From Austwickia chelonae (lineage in GTDB: Bacteria; Actinomycetota; Actinomycetes; Actinomycetales; Dermatophilaceae): a stretch of DNA of 64,000 nt. A program made the position numbers and the translations under genes. Below the pieces are notes generated by a model. The model did no database searches. It saw only the letters and a list, made by a program, of their open reading frames with translations, and was not told the DNA's origin. The stretch spans positions 3,286,001-3,350,000 of the forward strand of contig NZ_CP031447.1 in the NCBI RefSeq assembly GCF_003391095.1. Reading direction: 5' to 3'. Of this stretch, positions 7,894 to 16,070 are shown in pieces. Position 1 is the first letter of the stretch. Every line of letters begins with the position of its first letter.

Positions 7894-10341
7894 TCAGTGG
7901 GCGCGCCGCAGCCGCAGCGAGTTGCCGACGACGATCACCGAACTGCTGGCCATGAACGCCGCAGCGATACCGGGATTGAGCAGACCGGCCGCCGCCAGGG
8001 GCAGTGCGATCACGTTGTAGCCGAAAGCCCAACCCAGGTTCTGTTTCACGATGCGCAGCGTGGCACGAGAAACCCGTACCGCGGTGGCGGCAGCCCTCGG
8101 GTCGCCCGACACCAGGACCACGTCGCCGGCCTCGATGGCGACATCGGTCCCGGTGCCGATGGCCAGACCCAGATCGGCCTGGGTGAGGGCAGCCGCGTCG
8201 TTGACCCCGTCACCGACCATCGCGACGACACGCCCTTGGCCCTGCAGGCGGCGCACCTCATCGGTTTTCCCCTCGGGGAGGACCCCGGCGGCTACCCGAT
8301 CCGCGTCGATGCCCACCTCGGCGGCGATCTGCAGGGCAGCCTCGACGCGGTCCCCGGTCAACAGGTACGGCTCGACACCCAATGCCCGTAACTGGGCGAT
8401 GGCATCCACGGCCTCGTCCTTGACGGTGTCGGACACGGCAAGAACCGCCTTGGCCCGGCCGTCCCAGCCGACGGCAACGGCGGTGACCCCGCCGGGGAGT
8501 GCCGCGACCAGCTCGGTGACACCGCTGATCTCCGTGCCCTGGTCGGCGAGCCAAGCGGGCCGTCCGACGAGAACCCGGCTCGGCCGTCCGTCGACCACGA
8601 CCTCGGCGGTCACCCCCAATCCCGTGGAAGCGTGCACCGACGTCGCGCCGGGCAGACTCAGCCCGCGGTCACGCGCCGCCGCGACGACAGCGGCAGCGAT
8701 GGGATGTTCGGAAGCACTTTCGGCGGCGGCAGCGACGGCGAGCGCTTCTGCTTCGTCCTGCCCGTCGAGGGGGTGTACGGAGGCGAGTGTCATCTGCCCG
8801 GTGGTGAGGGTTCCGGTCTTGTCGAGCAGGACGGTGTCGATCCGTCGAGTGGATTCGAGGATTTCCGGCCCTTTGATGACGATGCCGAGTTGGGCTGCCC
8901 GGCCGCTGCCGACCAGGAGGGCGGTCGGGGTGGCCAGTCCGAGGGCGCAGGGGCAGGCGACGACGAGGACGGCGACGGCGGCGGTGAAGGCGGCTTGCAG
9001 GGGTCGGCCGGTCATCACCCAGGTGAGGAAGGTCGCTGCGGAGATGGCGAGGACGACGGGGACGAAGACCGAGGAGACCCGGTCGGCGAGGCGTTGCACG
9101 GGTGCTTTGCCTGCCTGGGCTTCGGCGACCATGCGGGCGATCCGGGCCAGGGTGGTGTGTTCGCCGACCCGGGTGGCGCGGACGACGAGTGCGCCGGTGC
9201 TGTTGACGGTGCCTCCGGCGACCTCGTCCCCGGGGGTGATGTCGACGGGGACGGGTTCGCCGGTGAGCATCGAGCAGTCGACGGCGGAGTGTCCTTCGAC
9301 GACGATGCCGTCGGTGGCCACGGTCTCTCCGGGGCGGACGAGGAAGAGGTCGTTCAGCCGGAGTGAGGCTGTGGGGATCTGCCGGTGGTGGCGGGTGCCG
9401 CCGGGGTCGGTGTCGACGCGGGTGGCTTCTTTCGCGCCGAGGGCGAGGAGCGATCTGAGGGCGTCGCCGGCCCGGTGTCGGCTCCGCGCTTCGGCGTACC
9501 TTCCGGCGAGGAGGAAGGTGACGATCATGGCGGCGGTTTCGAAGTACAGGTGGGGGATGTCTTCGGTGTGACCGTGGCCGGTCGTGGGGGCGTCGCCGAT
9601 GAGGCCGCCGTCGAGCGCCGGGAGCAGGGACATGTCCATGCGCATGCCGAGTTGTCCTGCGCCGCCGAAGAAGAGCGCCCAGAGTGACCAGCCGGTGGAG
9701 GCGATGACGCCCAAGGAGACCAGAGTGTCCATGGTGAAGGCGCCGTGGCGGGCGGCGGTGGCGGCGCTGCGGTGGAAGGGCCAGGCGCACCAGGTGGCGA
9801 TGGGGATGGTCAGCGCGGCGACGATCCACTGCCATCCGGTGAACTGCCATGCCGGGACCATGGAGAGCACCATGACGGGTAGGCCGCGGGTGGCAGCGAC
9901 GAGGAGGCGGCGACGTAGGTCTGCGAGCCGTCGTCGGGTGGGCGCGGAGGTGTCGTGGACGTCGGGGACGCTACCGGTGTCGAGTGTTCCGGGGTCGGCG
10001 CCTTCAGCGGTGGGTGCCGGTGCGGTCAGGTCCCGGACGGCGAGGACACGGGCTCCGTATCCGGCTTTGACGACGGTGGCGACGAGTTCGTCGGCGGGTC
10101 GTTCCTGATGGAGGGTGATGCGGGCGCTCTCGGTGGCCAGGTTGACGACGGCGGTGACCCCGTCGAGTCGGCCTAGCCGTTTTTCCACCCGCGCCACGCA
10201 GGCCGCGCAGGTCATGCCCTCGATGGCGAGGTCGACCTGTCCGACCGGTGCGTCGGTGGTATCGGGTGCGATGTCGCCGGGCGTGCGGGGGGTTCCCGTG
10301 GCGGTCGTTCCGGCGGGGTGGCGCGGGTGGATGTCGGTCAT
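7894..10341 (-). CDS. copA: Copper-exporting P1B-type ATPase
   Basis: An 815-residue P-type ATPase that pumps Cu(I) out of the cytoplasm. It has an N-terminal heavy-metal-binding domain (GMTCAAC, Cys45/Cys48), eight predicted membrane helices, the CPC motif in ACPCALGLATP, the phosphorylation site DKTGTLT, the GDGVND hinge, and a last helix with MASSS, matching the Cu(I) signature. A His-rich loop (GHGHTEDIPH) lies between early helices. The start ATG at 10341 follows the copZ stop by one base with GGAG upstream, so translation is coupled. It is the last gene of csoR-copZ-copA and probably de-repressed by Cu(I). Confidence 0.95.
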   Translation of the reverse strand: MTDIHPRHPAGTTATGTPRTPGDIAPDTTDAPVGQVDLAIEGMTCAACVARVEKRLGRLDGVTAVVNLATESARITLHQERPADELVATVVKAGYGARVLAVRDLTAPAPTAEGADPGTLDTGSVPDVHDTSAPTRRRLADLRRRLLVAATRGLPVMVLSMVPAWQFTGWQWIVAALTIPIATWCAWPFHRSAATAARHGAFTMDTLVSLGVIASTGWSLWALFFGGAGQLGMRMDMSLLPALDGGLIGDAPTTGHGHTEDIPHLYFETAAMIVTFLLAGRYAEARSRHRAGDALRSLLALGAKEATRVDTDPGGTRHHRQIPTASLRLNDLFLVRPGETVATDGIVVEGHSAVDCSMLTGEPVPVDITPGDEVAGGTVNSTGALVVRATRVGEHTTLARIARMVAEAQAGKAPVQRLADRVSSVFVPVVLAISAATFLTWVMTGRPLQAAFTAAVAVLVVACPCALGLATPTALLVGSGRAAQLGIVIKGPEILESTRRIDTVLLDKTGTLTTGQMTLASVHPLDGQDEAEALAVAAAAESASEHPIAAAVVAAARDRGLSLPGATSVHASTGLGVTAEVVVDGRPSRVLVGRPAWLADQGTEISGVTELVAALPGGVTAVAVGWDGRAKAVLAVSDTVKDEAVDAIAQLRALGVEPYLLTGDRVEAALQIAAEVGIDADRVAAGVLPEGKTDEVRRLQGQGRVVAMVGDGVNDAAALTQADLGLAIGTGTDVAIEAGDVVLVSGDPRAAATAVRVSRATLRIVKQNLGWAFGYNVIALPLAAAGLLNPGIAAAFMASSSVIVVGNSLRLRRAH

Positions 10342-10342
10342 G

Positions 10343-10567
10343 TCACTCCTGTACGGCGACGAGGTCGTATCCGGCTTCGTCGACGGCATGGGCGATGGCG
10401 TCACCGGTGAGGGGCGCGTCGCTGGTGACGACGGCGGTGGAAGTTCCCTCGGTGACCAGGTCGATGTCGACCGCGGTGACTCCGGGGATCTCCTGGAGTT
10501 CTTCGGTGAGGTGCTTGACGCAGTTTCCACAGGTGAGGCCGTTGACCTTGAGGGTGGTGGTGATCAT
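10343..10567 (-). CDS. copZ: Copper chaperone (heavy-metal-associated domain)
   Basis: A 74-residue single HMA domain (ferredoxin-like fold) with the Cu(I)-binding site GLTCGNC at residues 10-16. CopZ carries Cu(I) in the cytosol and hands it to CopA. It lies between csoR and copA, one base from the copA start, with a well-placed purine-rich RBS. Confidence 0.93.
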   Translation of the reverse strand: MITTTLKVNGLTCGNCVKHLTEELQEIPGVTAVDIDLVTEGTSTAVVTSDAPLTGDAIAHAVDEAGYDLVAVQE

Positions 10568-10602
10568 GGTTGTGCTCCTCGGGTTGGTTGTTCTCGGATG
10601 GT

Positions 10603-10884
10603 TCAGCTACGGACGAGGCGTGCGATGGCGGCGGCGGCCTCGCGGACCTTCTCCTGGCCTTCTTCTTCGCTGGACATGGCGGCATGCAGGACGCAGTGCC
10701 CCATGTGGTCTTCGACGAGCCCGAGGGCCACGGCCTCGAGCGCTTTGGTGGCAGCAGCGATCTGGGTGAGGACGTCGATGCAGTAGGTGTCCTCGTCGAC
10801 CATGCGTGCGATACCGCGGACCTGCCCTTCGATGCGGCGCAGCCTGGCGGCGTATTCGTCCTTGGACCCGCTGTATCCGGCCAT
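10603..10884 (-). CDS. csoR: Copper-sensing transcriptional repressor
   Basis: A 93-residue all-helical CsoR-family repressor. The Cu(I) ligand set C-H-C is intact: Cys35 (in TYCIDVL), His60 and Cys64 (DHMGHC), one residue off the M. tuberculosis numbering, so it is a true copper sensor and not the sulfur sensor CstR, which lacks the His. The N-terminal RRIEGQVRGIARM segment is the family DNA-contact helix. A 25-bp palindrome lies 66 bp upstream of its start, which implies autorepression of csoR-copZ-copA relieved by Cu(I). Confidence 0.95.
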   Translation of the reverse strand: MAGYSGSKDEYAARLRRIEGQVRGIARMVDEDTYCIDVLTQIAAATKALEAVALGLVEDHMGHCVLHAAMSSEEEGQEKVREAAAAIARLVRS

Positions 10885-10949
10885 GTCGGTGCCCTGTCAG
10901 GTGGTGGAGGTGTGGGATCGGTCGGTGCGCAGGAGTGCCGCCGACACCT

Positions 10950-10974
10950 CAGGGTACCCCCCGGGGGTACCCTG
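10950..10974. promoter_or_regulatory. CsoR operator of the copper operon
   Basis: A perfect inverted repeat: 12-base arms of CAGGGTACCCCC and its complement around a central C. The core TACCCC...GGGGTA is the known type of CsoR box. It lies in the 104-bp gap between the upstream lyase gene stop and the csoR start, positioned to block the csoR-copZ-copA promoter. Confidence 0.9.
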
Positions 10975-10988
10975 GATAAAGGAGGCTC

Positions 10989-11936
10989 TCAGTTCTCGTC
11001 CGAGCCGTCAGGACGATCCGCTCCGCCCACTTCCCCGGGCCGACCCGGTACGACGAAACCGGCATAACCCGCCACCCTGCGGATCAGCGCCTCCTCGACG
11101 ACCAGATCCTGACCGTCCACCGCCCGCACCGGAGCAGGACCCCGGCCACTGCTGACCAGCCACACCCCATCGGCTCCCGCCAGATCAGCCACCGGGATCA
11201 GCTCGTACCGGGCCTCCATCCCGTCCGATCGCGCGGCAGCGACGATCCGGTCCACCGTCACCGATCCCAACAGCCCGGTCTCCCCCGTCGGAGTCGTTCG
11301 CAGCCGGCCCCCGTCCACCACGATCAACCCCGACGTGGGCCCGTCGAGGCAGAAGCCGTCGGTCGACACGAAAAGGACATCGTCCGCGCCACGACGTCGA
11401 GCCTCCCGCTGGGCCGCCGCATTCACCACGTACGACAAGGTCTTCACTCCGCCAAGAAGCCACGGCGCCCCGGCGAAGGCGTCGTGCGGATGCCCCTTGC
11501 TCAAGGTGACCACACGGATCCCCCGCCGCGCGGCGAACGGGTCGCCGCCGGTCAGCGGCACACTGCGATGCACCAGGGTCGCGTAAGCGGTCGGCTGCCC
11601 CGGGGCCCACTCACGTCCCCGGGTCAGCACCAGTTTCAAGACCGCCTCGCCCGGGGTGTCCCACTCGGCCAGCATCTCTTCCAGCAGTTCGCGCCACTGC
11701 CCGTGAGCAGGCGGTTCCAGGTCGAGAGCCGCCGCCGAAGCGGCCAACCGGTCCAGATGCGCCTCCAGGTTCTCCACTGTCGACGCCCCGTCCGGCCCGG
11801 TCACCACCCTGGTCGCGTCGAAACATCCGTCGCCACGGGTCGCTCCGAGGTCGTCCGCGGTCAATACCGGTTCGTCCGGGTCGACCACACCCCGACCCAT
11901 CACCGCGACCGATGCCACTCGCGCCGTGGACCTCAT
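10989..11936 (-). CDS. pabC: Aminodeoxychorismate lyase-like class IV aminotransferase
   Basis: A 315-residue PLP enzyme of fold type IV. PabC releases pyruvate from 4-amino-4-deoxychorismate to give p-aminobenzoate for folate; the same fold includes branched-chain and D-amino-acid aminotransferases. Seen here: the DLGATRGDGCFDATRV N-terminal segment, the PLP lysine in GGVKTLSYVVN, and a phosphate-binding GLLGSVT loop. The start ATG at 11936 overlaps the stop of the upstream hydrolase (ATGA). Assignment to PabC over other class IV enzymes is likely but not proven; no pabA/pabB is in the window. Confidence 0.8.
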   Translation of the reverse strand: MRSTARVASVAVMGRGVVDPDEPVLTADDLGATRGDGCFDATRVVTGPDGASTVENLEAHLDRLAASAAALDLEPPAHGQWRELLEEMLAEWDTPGEAVLKLVLTRGREWAPGQPTAYATLVHRSVPLTGGDPFAARRGIRVVTLSKGHPHDAFAGAPWLLGGVKTLSYVVNAAAQREARRRGADDVLFVSTDGFCLDGPTSGLIVVDGGRLRTTPTGETGLLGSVTVDRIVAAARSDGMEARYELIPVADLAGADGVWLVSSGRGPAPVRAVDGQDLVVEEALIRRVAGYAGFVVPGRPGEVGGADRPDGSDEN

Positions 11937-12628
11937 GACAGATCCCAAGGCGCGATCGGCGAATCGTCGACCTGATCCGGGTCCACCGGGTCCACTCCGG
12001 CGAAGATCACCGCATTCACCTCGGCAGACGCCGCCGTAGGCAGGTCACCGGTACGGCCGGCCAAGGCTTCGATCCGAGCTTGCGGAAGCACGGAGGCCAA
12101 GGAACGGGCCGACAGCATCCCCGGCTTGTCGTCCGCACCGGTGATCAAGGTGACCGGGACCTCCAATCCGCGCAGATCATCACTGGTCAGACCGTCAGCC
12201 GCCCCGGCCAAGGCGGCGAGCAGCCGATCCTTGTCGATATTGCGGGCAGCCAGGCTCCGACGTGACATGAAACGCAATGCGGTCCGCTGTAGAGCGAGCT
12301 GCTTCTTCGACAGTTGCAGAGGCGCCGAAATCGCGTGGACGGCCACGACCCGCTCCGGGAAACGAGCCGCCGCGTGCAAAGCGATCGTGCCCCCGAAACC
12401 TGCCCCGACCAGGGTGGCCGAGGCCACGCCGTTCTCGTCCAAAGCCGTGATCAGCGATGTCGCCGCGTCACCGATCGTGAATTCCACGGTCTTCCCGCCG
12501 GGCCTGGTCCCCCGCAGCCACGGGCAGGCGGCGCCGACCCCACTGGGTAGAGCGGCAACCTGCTCCTCCCACTGCAACGGGGTCTGACCGAGATCGTGGA
12601 CGAACAGAAAGAAAGGAGGTCGGCGCAT
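11933..12628 (-). CDS. Alpha/beta-hydrolase-fold protein with degenerate nucleophile elbow
   Basis: A 231-residue alpha/beta hydrolase fold: oxyanion-strand FLFVHDLGQTPLQW, elbow region TLVGAGFGGTIALHAA, and a late Asp in LITGADDKPG. At the position of the GxSxG nucleophile the sequence reads GAGFGG, with Gly where Ser is expected, and a clear catalytic His is not evident near the C-terminus. It may be a non-catalytic fold or bind a partner. It is coupled by ATGA to the downstream lyase. The start is uncertain: ATG at 12628 has a weak AGG, while an in-frame GTG at 12673 is possible. Confidence 0.7.
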   Translation of the reverse strand: MRRPPFFLFVHDLGQTPLQWEEQVAALPSGVGAACPWLRGTRPGGKTVEFTIGDAATSLITALDENGVASATLVGAGFGGTIALHAAARFPERVVAVHAISAPLQLSKKQLALQRTALRFMSRRSLAARNIDKDRLLAALAGAADGLTSDDLRGLEVPVTLITGADDKPGMLSARSLASVLPQARIEALAGRTGDLPTAASAEVNAVIFAGVDPVDPDQVDDSPIAPWDLS

Positions 12629-12794
12629 ACCTGTGAAGCTACCTGTTGGCTCTCCGATTCGAGTCACCTGCACCGGAAGTCACCCTCAGTCGGGCCTCGG
12701 CGAAGACCAGGACGAACACCGGAGTCGAGGACATACCCGGGGAAAACCGAGGACGACCCCGGTCCTTGGCAGACTGGTCGGAAAGGAGGCCCCC

Positions 12795-13832
12795 ATGACC
12801 CTTTTCTGGCGACTGCTGGCAGGAAACACCCTGGTCGCTGCCCTGGTTCTCGCTGTCCTGCTCTTTTCACCGGCGACGATCAGCTCGCCTCCGCAGACTC
12901 ATGAACTCCTGGCCGGGGCATTGACCCTCGCCGCCCTCATCGCCCTCAACGCGTGGGTGATTCCCGTGGCTCTACGCCCCCTCGCCGAGCTGCAACGCGC
13001 CATGGAATCCACCGAGAACTCCTTGAACCCCTCCCACGTGACCGTCCGGCGAGACGACGAGATCGGGCGTGTCAGCCGTTCGTACAACGCCATGCTCGAC
13101 CGGCTCCGCGAAGAACGCGCCCACTCGGCCTCCCGGGCCATCCAAGCCCAAGAGGAAGAACGCGTCCGTATCGCCCGCGAACTACACGACGAGGTCGGCC
13201 AGAGCCTGACTGCGGTCCTGCTGACTCTCGGACACGCCGGTGCCACCGCCTCTCGCGAAGCCAGTGCCGACATCAGCGAAGCCCAGGAAACGGTCCGCGC
13301 GGCACTCGACGAGGTCAGAGCCATTTCTGCGCGCCTACGTCCCGGTGTACTCGACGACCTCGGGTTGGTTCCCGCATTGACGGCGCTGGCCGGCCAGACG
13401 GCCAAGAGCGGCGCGATCTGCCTCACTCGTGAGCTCGACGACCCCGGAGAACTCGACCCGACGCACGAGCTCGCCATCTACCGCATCGCCCAGGAAGCAC
13501 TGACCAATGTCGTCCGGCACGCCGCAGCGACCCGGGTTTCCCTGCGCCTGAAGATCACCCCGGAACAGGTCGTGCTCACCGTCGAGGACGACGGCATCGG
13601 CTTCGACACCCGGACGGCCTCCTTCGGGAAATCCGCGCACGACCAGGCTGGGTCCTGCCTGGACTTCCCCGACAGCTCCGGCCTGCGCGGCATGCGGGAA
13701 CGCGCACTTCTCGTCGGCGGGCACCTCCATGTCGACGATCTTCCCGATGGCGCAGGTGCCAGTGTTGTCTTCGTCCTCCCGCGAACGCCCCGCCTGCCGT
13801 CGAACGCGGCCGACCCCGGAGAGCAGCCATGA
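12795..13832 (+). CDS. NarL-family sensor histidine kinase
   Basis: A 345-residue membrane kinase. Two helices (about 5-27 and 38-60) flank a loop of only about ten residues, so it probably senses a membrane or cytoplasmic signal. A HAMP linker (61-112) leads to a HisKA_3 domain with phospho-acceptor His131 in IARELHDEVGQS, then a HATPase domain with N-box QEALTNVVRHA and DDGIGFD. The start at 12795 has GGAGG seven bases upstream. The ATGA overlap with the response regulator makes it one two-component unit. Ligand unknown. Confidence 0.9.
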   Translation: MTLFWRLLAGNTLVAALVLAVLLFSPATISSPPQTHELLAGALTLAALIALNAWVIPVALRPLAELQRAMESTENSLNPSHVTVRRDDEIGRVSRSYNAMLDRLREERAHSASRAIQAQEEERVRIARELHDEVGQSLTAVLLTLGHAGATASREASADISEAQETVRAALDEVRAISARLRPGVLDDLGLVPALTALAGQTAKSGAICLTRELDDPGELDPTHELAIYRIAQEALTNVVRHAAATRVSLRLKITPEQVVLTVEDDGIGFDTRTASFGKSAHDQAGSCLDFPDSSGLRGMRERALLVGGHLHVDDLPDGAGASVVFVLPRTPRLPSNAADPGEQP

Positions 13833-14488
13833 CGATCAAGACACCGAACCCGTCCCGAGTACTCCTCGCCGACGACCATGCCCTGGTTCGCAGTGGCATT
13901 CGCCGCATCATCGACAGCCAACCCGACCTCACCGTCGTCGCCGAGGTCGACAATGGGTCCGCCGCCGTCGACCGGGTGACCGAAGGCGGCATCGACCTGG
14001 CGATCCTCGACGTCTCCATGCCGCGGATGACCGGCCTGCAAGCAGCCCGTGAGCTGACTCGTCGTGGCACCGACACCCGTCTCCTCATGCTGTCCATGCA
14101 CGACAACGAGCAGTATCTCTTCGCCTCGCTCAAGGCGGGGGCCTGCGGGTACGTCCACAAATCTGTGGCTGACCGCGACCTCATCGAAGCGTGCCGGTCT
14201 GCTCTTCGCGGTGACCCCTTCCTCTATCCGGGTGCGCTGTCGACCCTCATCCAGGAATTCGTCGCCCGCCACGAGGACACCGACACCGACGCCCTGCTGA
14301 CTCCCCGTGAGGAGGAGATCCTCAAGCTGATCGCCGAAGGGCACAGCGGTAAGGACATCGCGTCATCCCTCGTCATCAGCCCGCGGACCGTGGAGCGCCA
14401 TCGGGCGAACCTGCTCGCGAAGCTCGGCCTGAAAGACCGCCTCGAACTGACCCGGTACGCCATCCGGGTCGGTCTCATCGAACCCTGA
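13829..14488 (+). CDS. NarL/FixJ-type response regulator
   Basis: A 219-residue regulator with a receiver domain (acidic pair ADDH at 14-17, phospho-acceptor Asp61 in ILDVSMP, Lys in AGACGYVHKS) and a C-terminal LuxR-type HTH (LTPREEEILKLIAEG ... TVERHRANLLAKLG). It overlaps the kinase gene by ATGA. A perfect palindrome 67 bp after its stop, ahead of the baeRF-like gene, is a candidate binding site, so the downstream gene may be its target. Confidence 0.92.
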   Translation: MTIKTPNPSRVLLADDHALVRSGIRRIIDSQPDLTVVAEVDNGSAAVDRVTEGGIDLAILDVSMPRMTGLQAARELTRRGTDTRLLMLSMHDNEQYLFASLKAGACGYVHKSVADRDLIEACRSALRGDPFLYPGALSTLIQEFVARHEDTDTDALLTPREEEILKLIAEGHSGKDIASSLVISPRTVERHRANLLAKLGLKDRLELTRYAIRVGLIEP

Positions 14489-14554
14489 GCGCGGTCCGGA
14501 GTCGACCGGGGCCCTGCGAAACGGTGGCCTCGCGACGAAATGGGTGTCAGCCCC

Positions 14555-14568
14555 CACCCATATGGGTG
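14555..14568. promoter_or_regulatory. Palindrome CACCCATATGGGTG, candidate operator
   Basis: A perfect 14-bp palindrome 74 bp before the ATG at 14642, within a wider stretch that repeats TGGGTG/CACCCA. Its spot just downstream of the response regulator and upstream of the baeRF-like gene fits an activator site. No binding has been shown. Confidence 0.45.
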
Positions 14569-14641
14569 TTTCCCCTGATGGTCCGAGCCACCCGATCCCC
14601 GAAGGATGGAGACACAGCCCGACGAGACGAGGAGCCGGCCC

Positions 14642-15766
14642 ATGACCGAGAACCACTTCCACGACCTCGTGGACACCGTCACCGACGACACCCTGCACCG
14701 CTTGGCGGATCTGACCGCACCTTGCGTGTCGATCTATCTCCCCACCAACCGTGCGCACCAAGACCTCAGCCATGACAGTCTGGTGCTGCGTGGCCTTGCA
14801 GAAGACGCCGCGGCTGAACTGGCTGCGGCCGAGATCCCCGACTCGCTCACCGAGCAGATCCTCTCCCCCGTCCGTCAGCTCGTCGACGACCGGCCGTTCT
14901 GGGCCGAACAGGGCGAAGGACTGGCCGTCTTCGCCGACCGCAACGGCCACCACGAATTCCGTTTGCGCACCAGCCCGCCCCCCATGGCCGTGGTCGGTGC
15001 ACACCCCCGGCTCGCGCCTATTCTTCCTGCCGTGACCGGTGCCGACGGCTTCTTCGTCCTCGCCGTCAGCTTGGGCGACGTCCGGCTGTTCTCGGCAACG
15101 ACCGACAGCATCCGCCAGTGGGGGCTCGGCACCATTCCGGCCTCCGTGGACGAGATGGAACGCCGCCACCAGCGAGAGAACCAGCTGCAGCACCAGCACG
15201 AGCCGCCTGCATCCAGTGTCGCGACCTTCCACGGGCACGGTGGCAGCGACGCCGCCGAGGTCGTCCGGGACCACTTCCTCCGCGAAGTGGCCACCGGGTT
15301 GCGCCAGGTCATCGGCGCGGACAACCGTCGGCCTGTCGTCGTGGCCGCTGTCGCCGAATACCTTCCGGTGCTTCTGGACATGCAGCTCATTCCTGGGCTG
15401 CTGGAGCAGGGGATCCCCGGGAACCATGACGCGACTACGCCGATGCAGCTGCTCGAACTCAGCCGTCCGTTGGTCGAAGAAGCCGGTGCGGCACGGGCCG
15501 AGACCGATATCGAACGGTGCAGTGCTGCTCTGGCCAGCGGCAAGGCGTCGGTCGACCTGGCCGATATCGCTTCGGCGGCACAGCAGGGACGGGTCGACAC
15601 CCTGTTCCTCCCTCCGGTCGTCCCCTCTGATCAGAACAGTGATCTTTCATTCGCTGCCACGGATCTCGATGCCGCTTGCGTCGCCGCGCTCCGTACCGGC
15701 GCGGATCTGCGCCCGGTCGACGCGCCGCTGCATGGTGCCCCCGCCGTAGCTCTGTTGCGTTACTGA
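14642..15766 (+). CDS. Bacterial archaeo-eukaryotic release factor (baeRF)-family protein
   Basis: A 374-residue soluble protein with the features of the bacterial eRF1-like families: an N-terminal CVSIYLPTNR motif (residues about 21-30), a central eRF1 domain-2-like region with ATFHGHGG and ADNRRPVVVAAVAEY, and the family C-terminus HGAPAVALLRY. Such proteins are thought to act on ribosomes under stress, but their biochemistry is poorly known. GGAG lies eight bases before the start at 14642. It follows the two-component system by 153 bp, with a palindrome in between, suggesting stress control. Confidence 0.75.
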   Translation: MTENHFHDLVDTVTDDTLHRLADLTAPCVSIYLPTNRAHQDLSHDSLVLRGLAEDAAAELAAAEIPDSLTEQILSPVRQLVDDRPFWAEQGEGLAVFADRNGHHEFRLRTSPPPMAVVGAHPRLAPILPAVTGADGFFVLAVSLGDVRLFSATTDSIRQWGLGTIPASVDEMERRHQRENQLQHQHEPPASSVATFHGHGGSDAAEVVRDHFLREVATGLRQVIGADNRRPVVVAAVAEYLPVLLDMQLIPGLLEQGIPGNHDATTPMQLLELSRPLVEEAGAARAETDIERCSAALASGKASVDLADIASAAQQGRVDTLFLPPVVPSDQNSDLSFAATDLDAACVAALRTGADLRPVDAPLHGAPAVALLRY

Positions 15767-15844
15767 GGGATAGACGGCGGCGGGGAGCCCCTGACTCTCC
15801 GCCGCGGGGCCACGGAAAGCACACACGACTGCGGGAGACATACA

Positions 15845-15916
15845 CGACTGCGGGGTCAAGAACCGACTGTGGTGGTGACCTGTCGCCACCACAGTCGGTC
15901 TCAAACCCCGCAGTCG
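15845..15916. terminator. Long two-stem hairpin between convergent genes
   Basis: Arms 15845-15856/15905-15916 (12 bp, CGACTGCGGGGT) and 15862-15875/15886-15899 (14 bp, ACCGACTGTGGTGG) pair perfectly around a small internal loop and a 10-base loop. It probably ends the baeRF-like transcript and the desaturase transcript. The element CGACTGCGGG also occurs as a direct repeat at about 15826. Apart from this hairpin and a hexamer repeat, the 304 bases between 15766 and 16071 hold no gene that I can support. Confidence 0.7.
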
Positions 15917-16020
15917 CCTTTCCGCCCCCGGAGTCAACGCGTCCTCGTCTCCTGTCGGACGCCACCAGTCCAGTCAGCACAGCCACCACCGCAGTAGTCA
16001 GCACGCGGCACCACCGACAC

Positions 16021-16068
16021 CAACGCCAACACCAACGCCAACGCCAACGCCAACGCCAACGCCAACGC
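16021..16068. repeat. Hexanucleotide tandem repeat CAACGC x8
   Basis: Eight hexamer units CAACGC in a row, the second one varied to CAACAC. They begin two bases after the stop codon of the desaturase gene on its coding strand (as GCGTTG). Such repeats vary in number by replication slippage. Being outside the reading frame, changes would alter only the 3' untranslated region. Confidence 0.9.
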
Positions 16069-16070
16069 CA

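Noticed and set aside
8051-9571. 506-codon plus-strand frame inside copA
   Set aside because: Shadow of the copper ATPase; it has low-complexity Ser/Thr/Arg composition and no RBS.
16021-16068. Short-unit repeats considered as a CRISPR array
   Set aside because: Six-base units with no spacers; no cas genes in the window.
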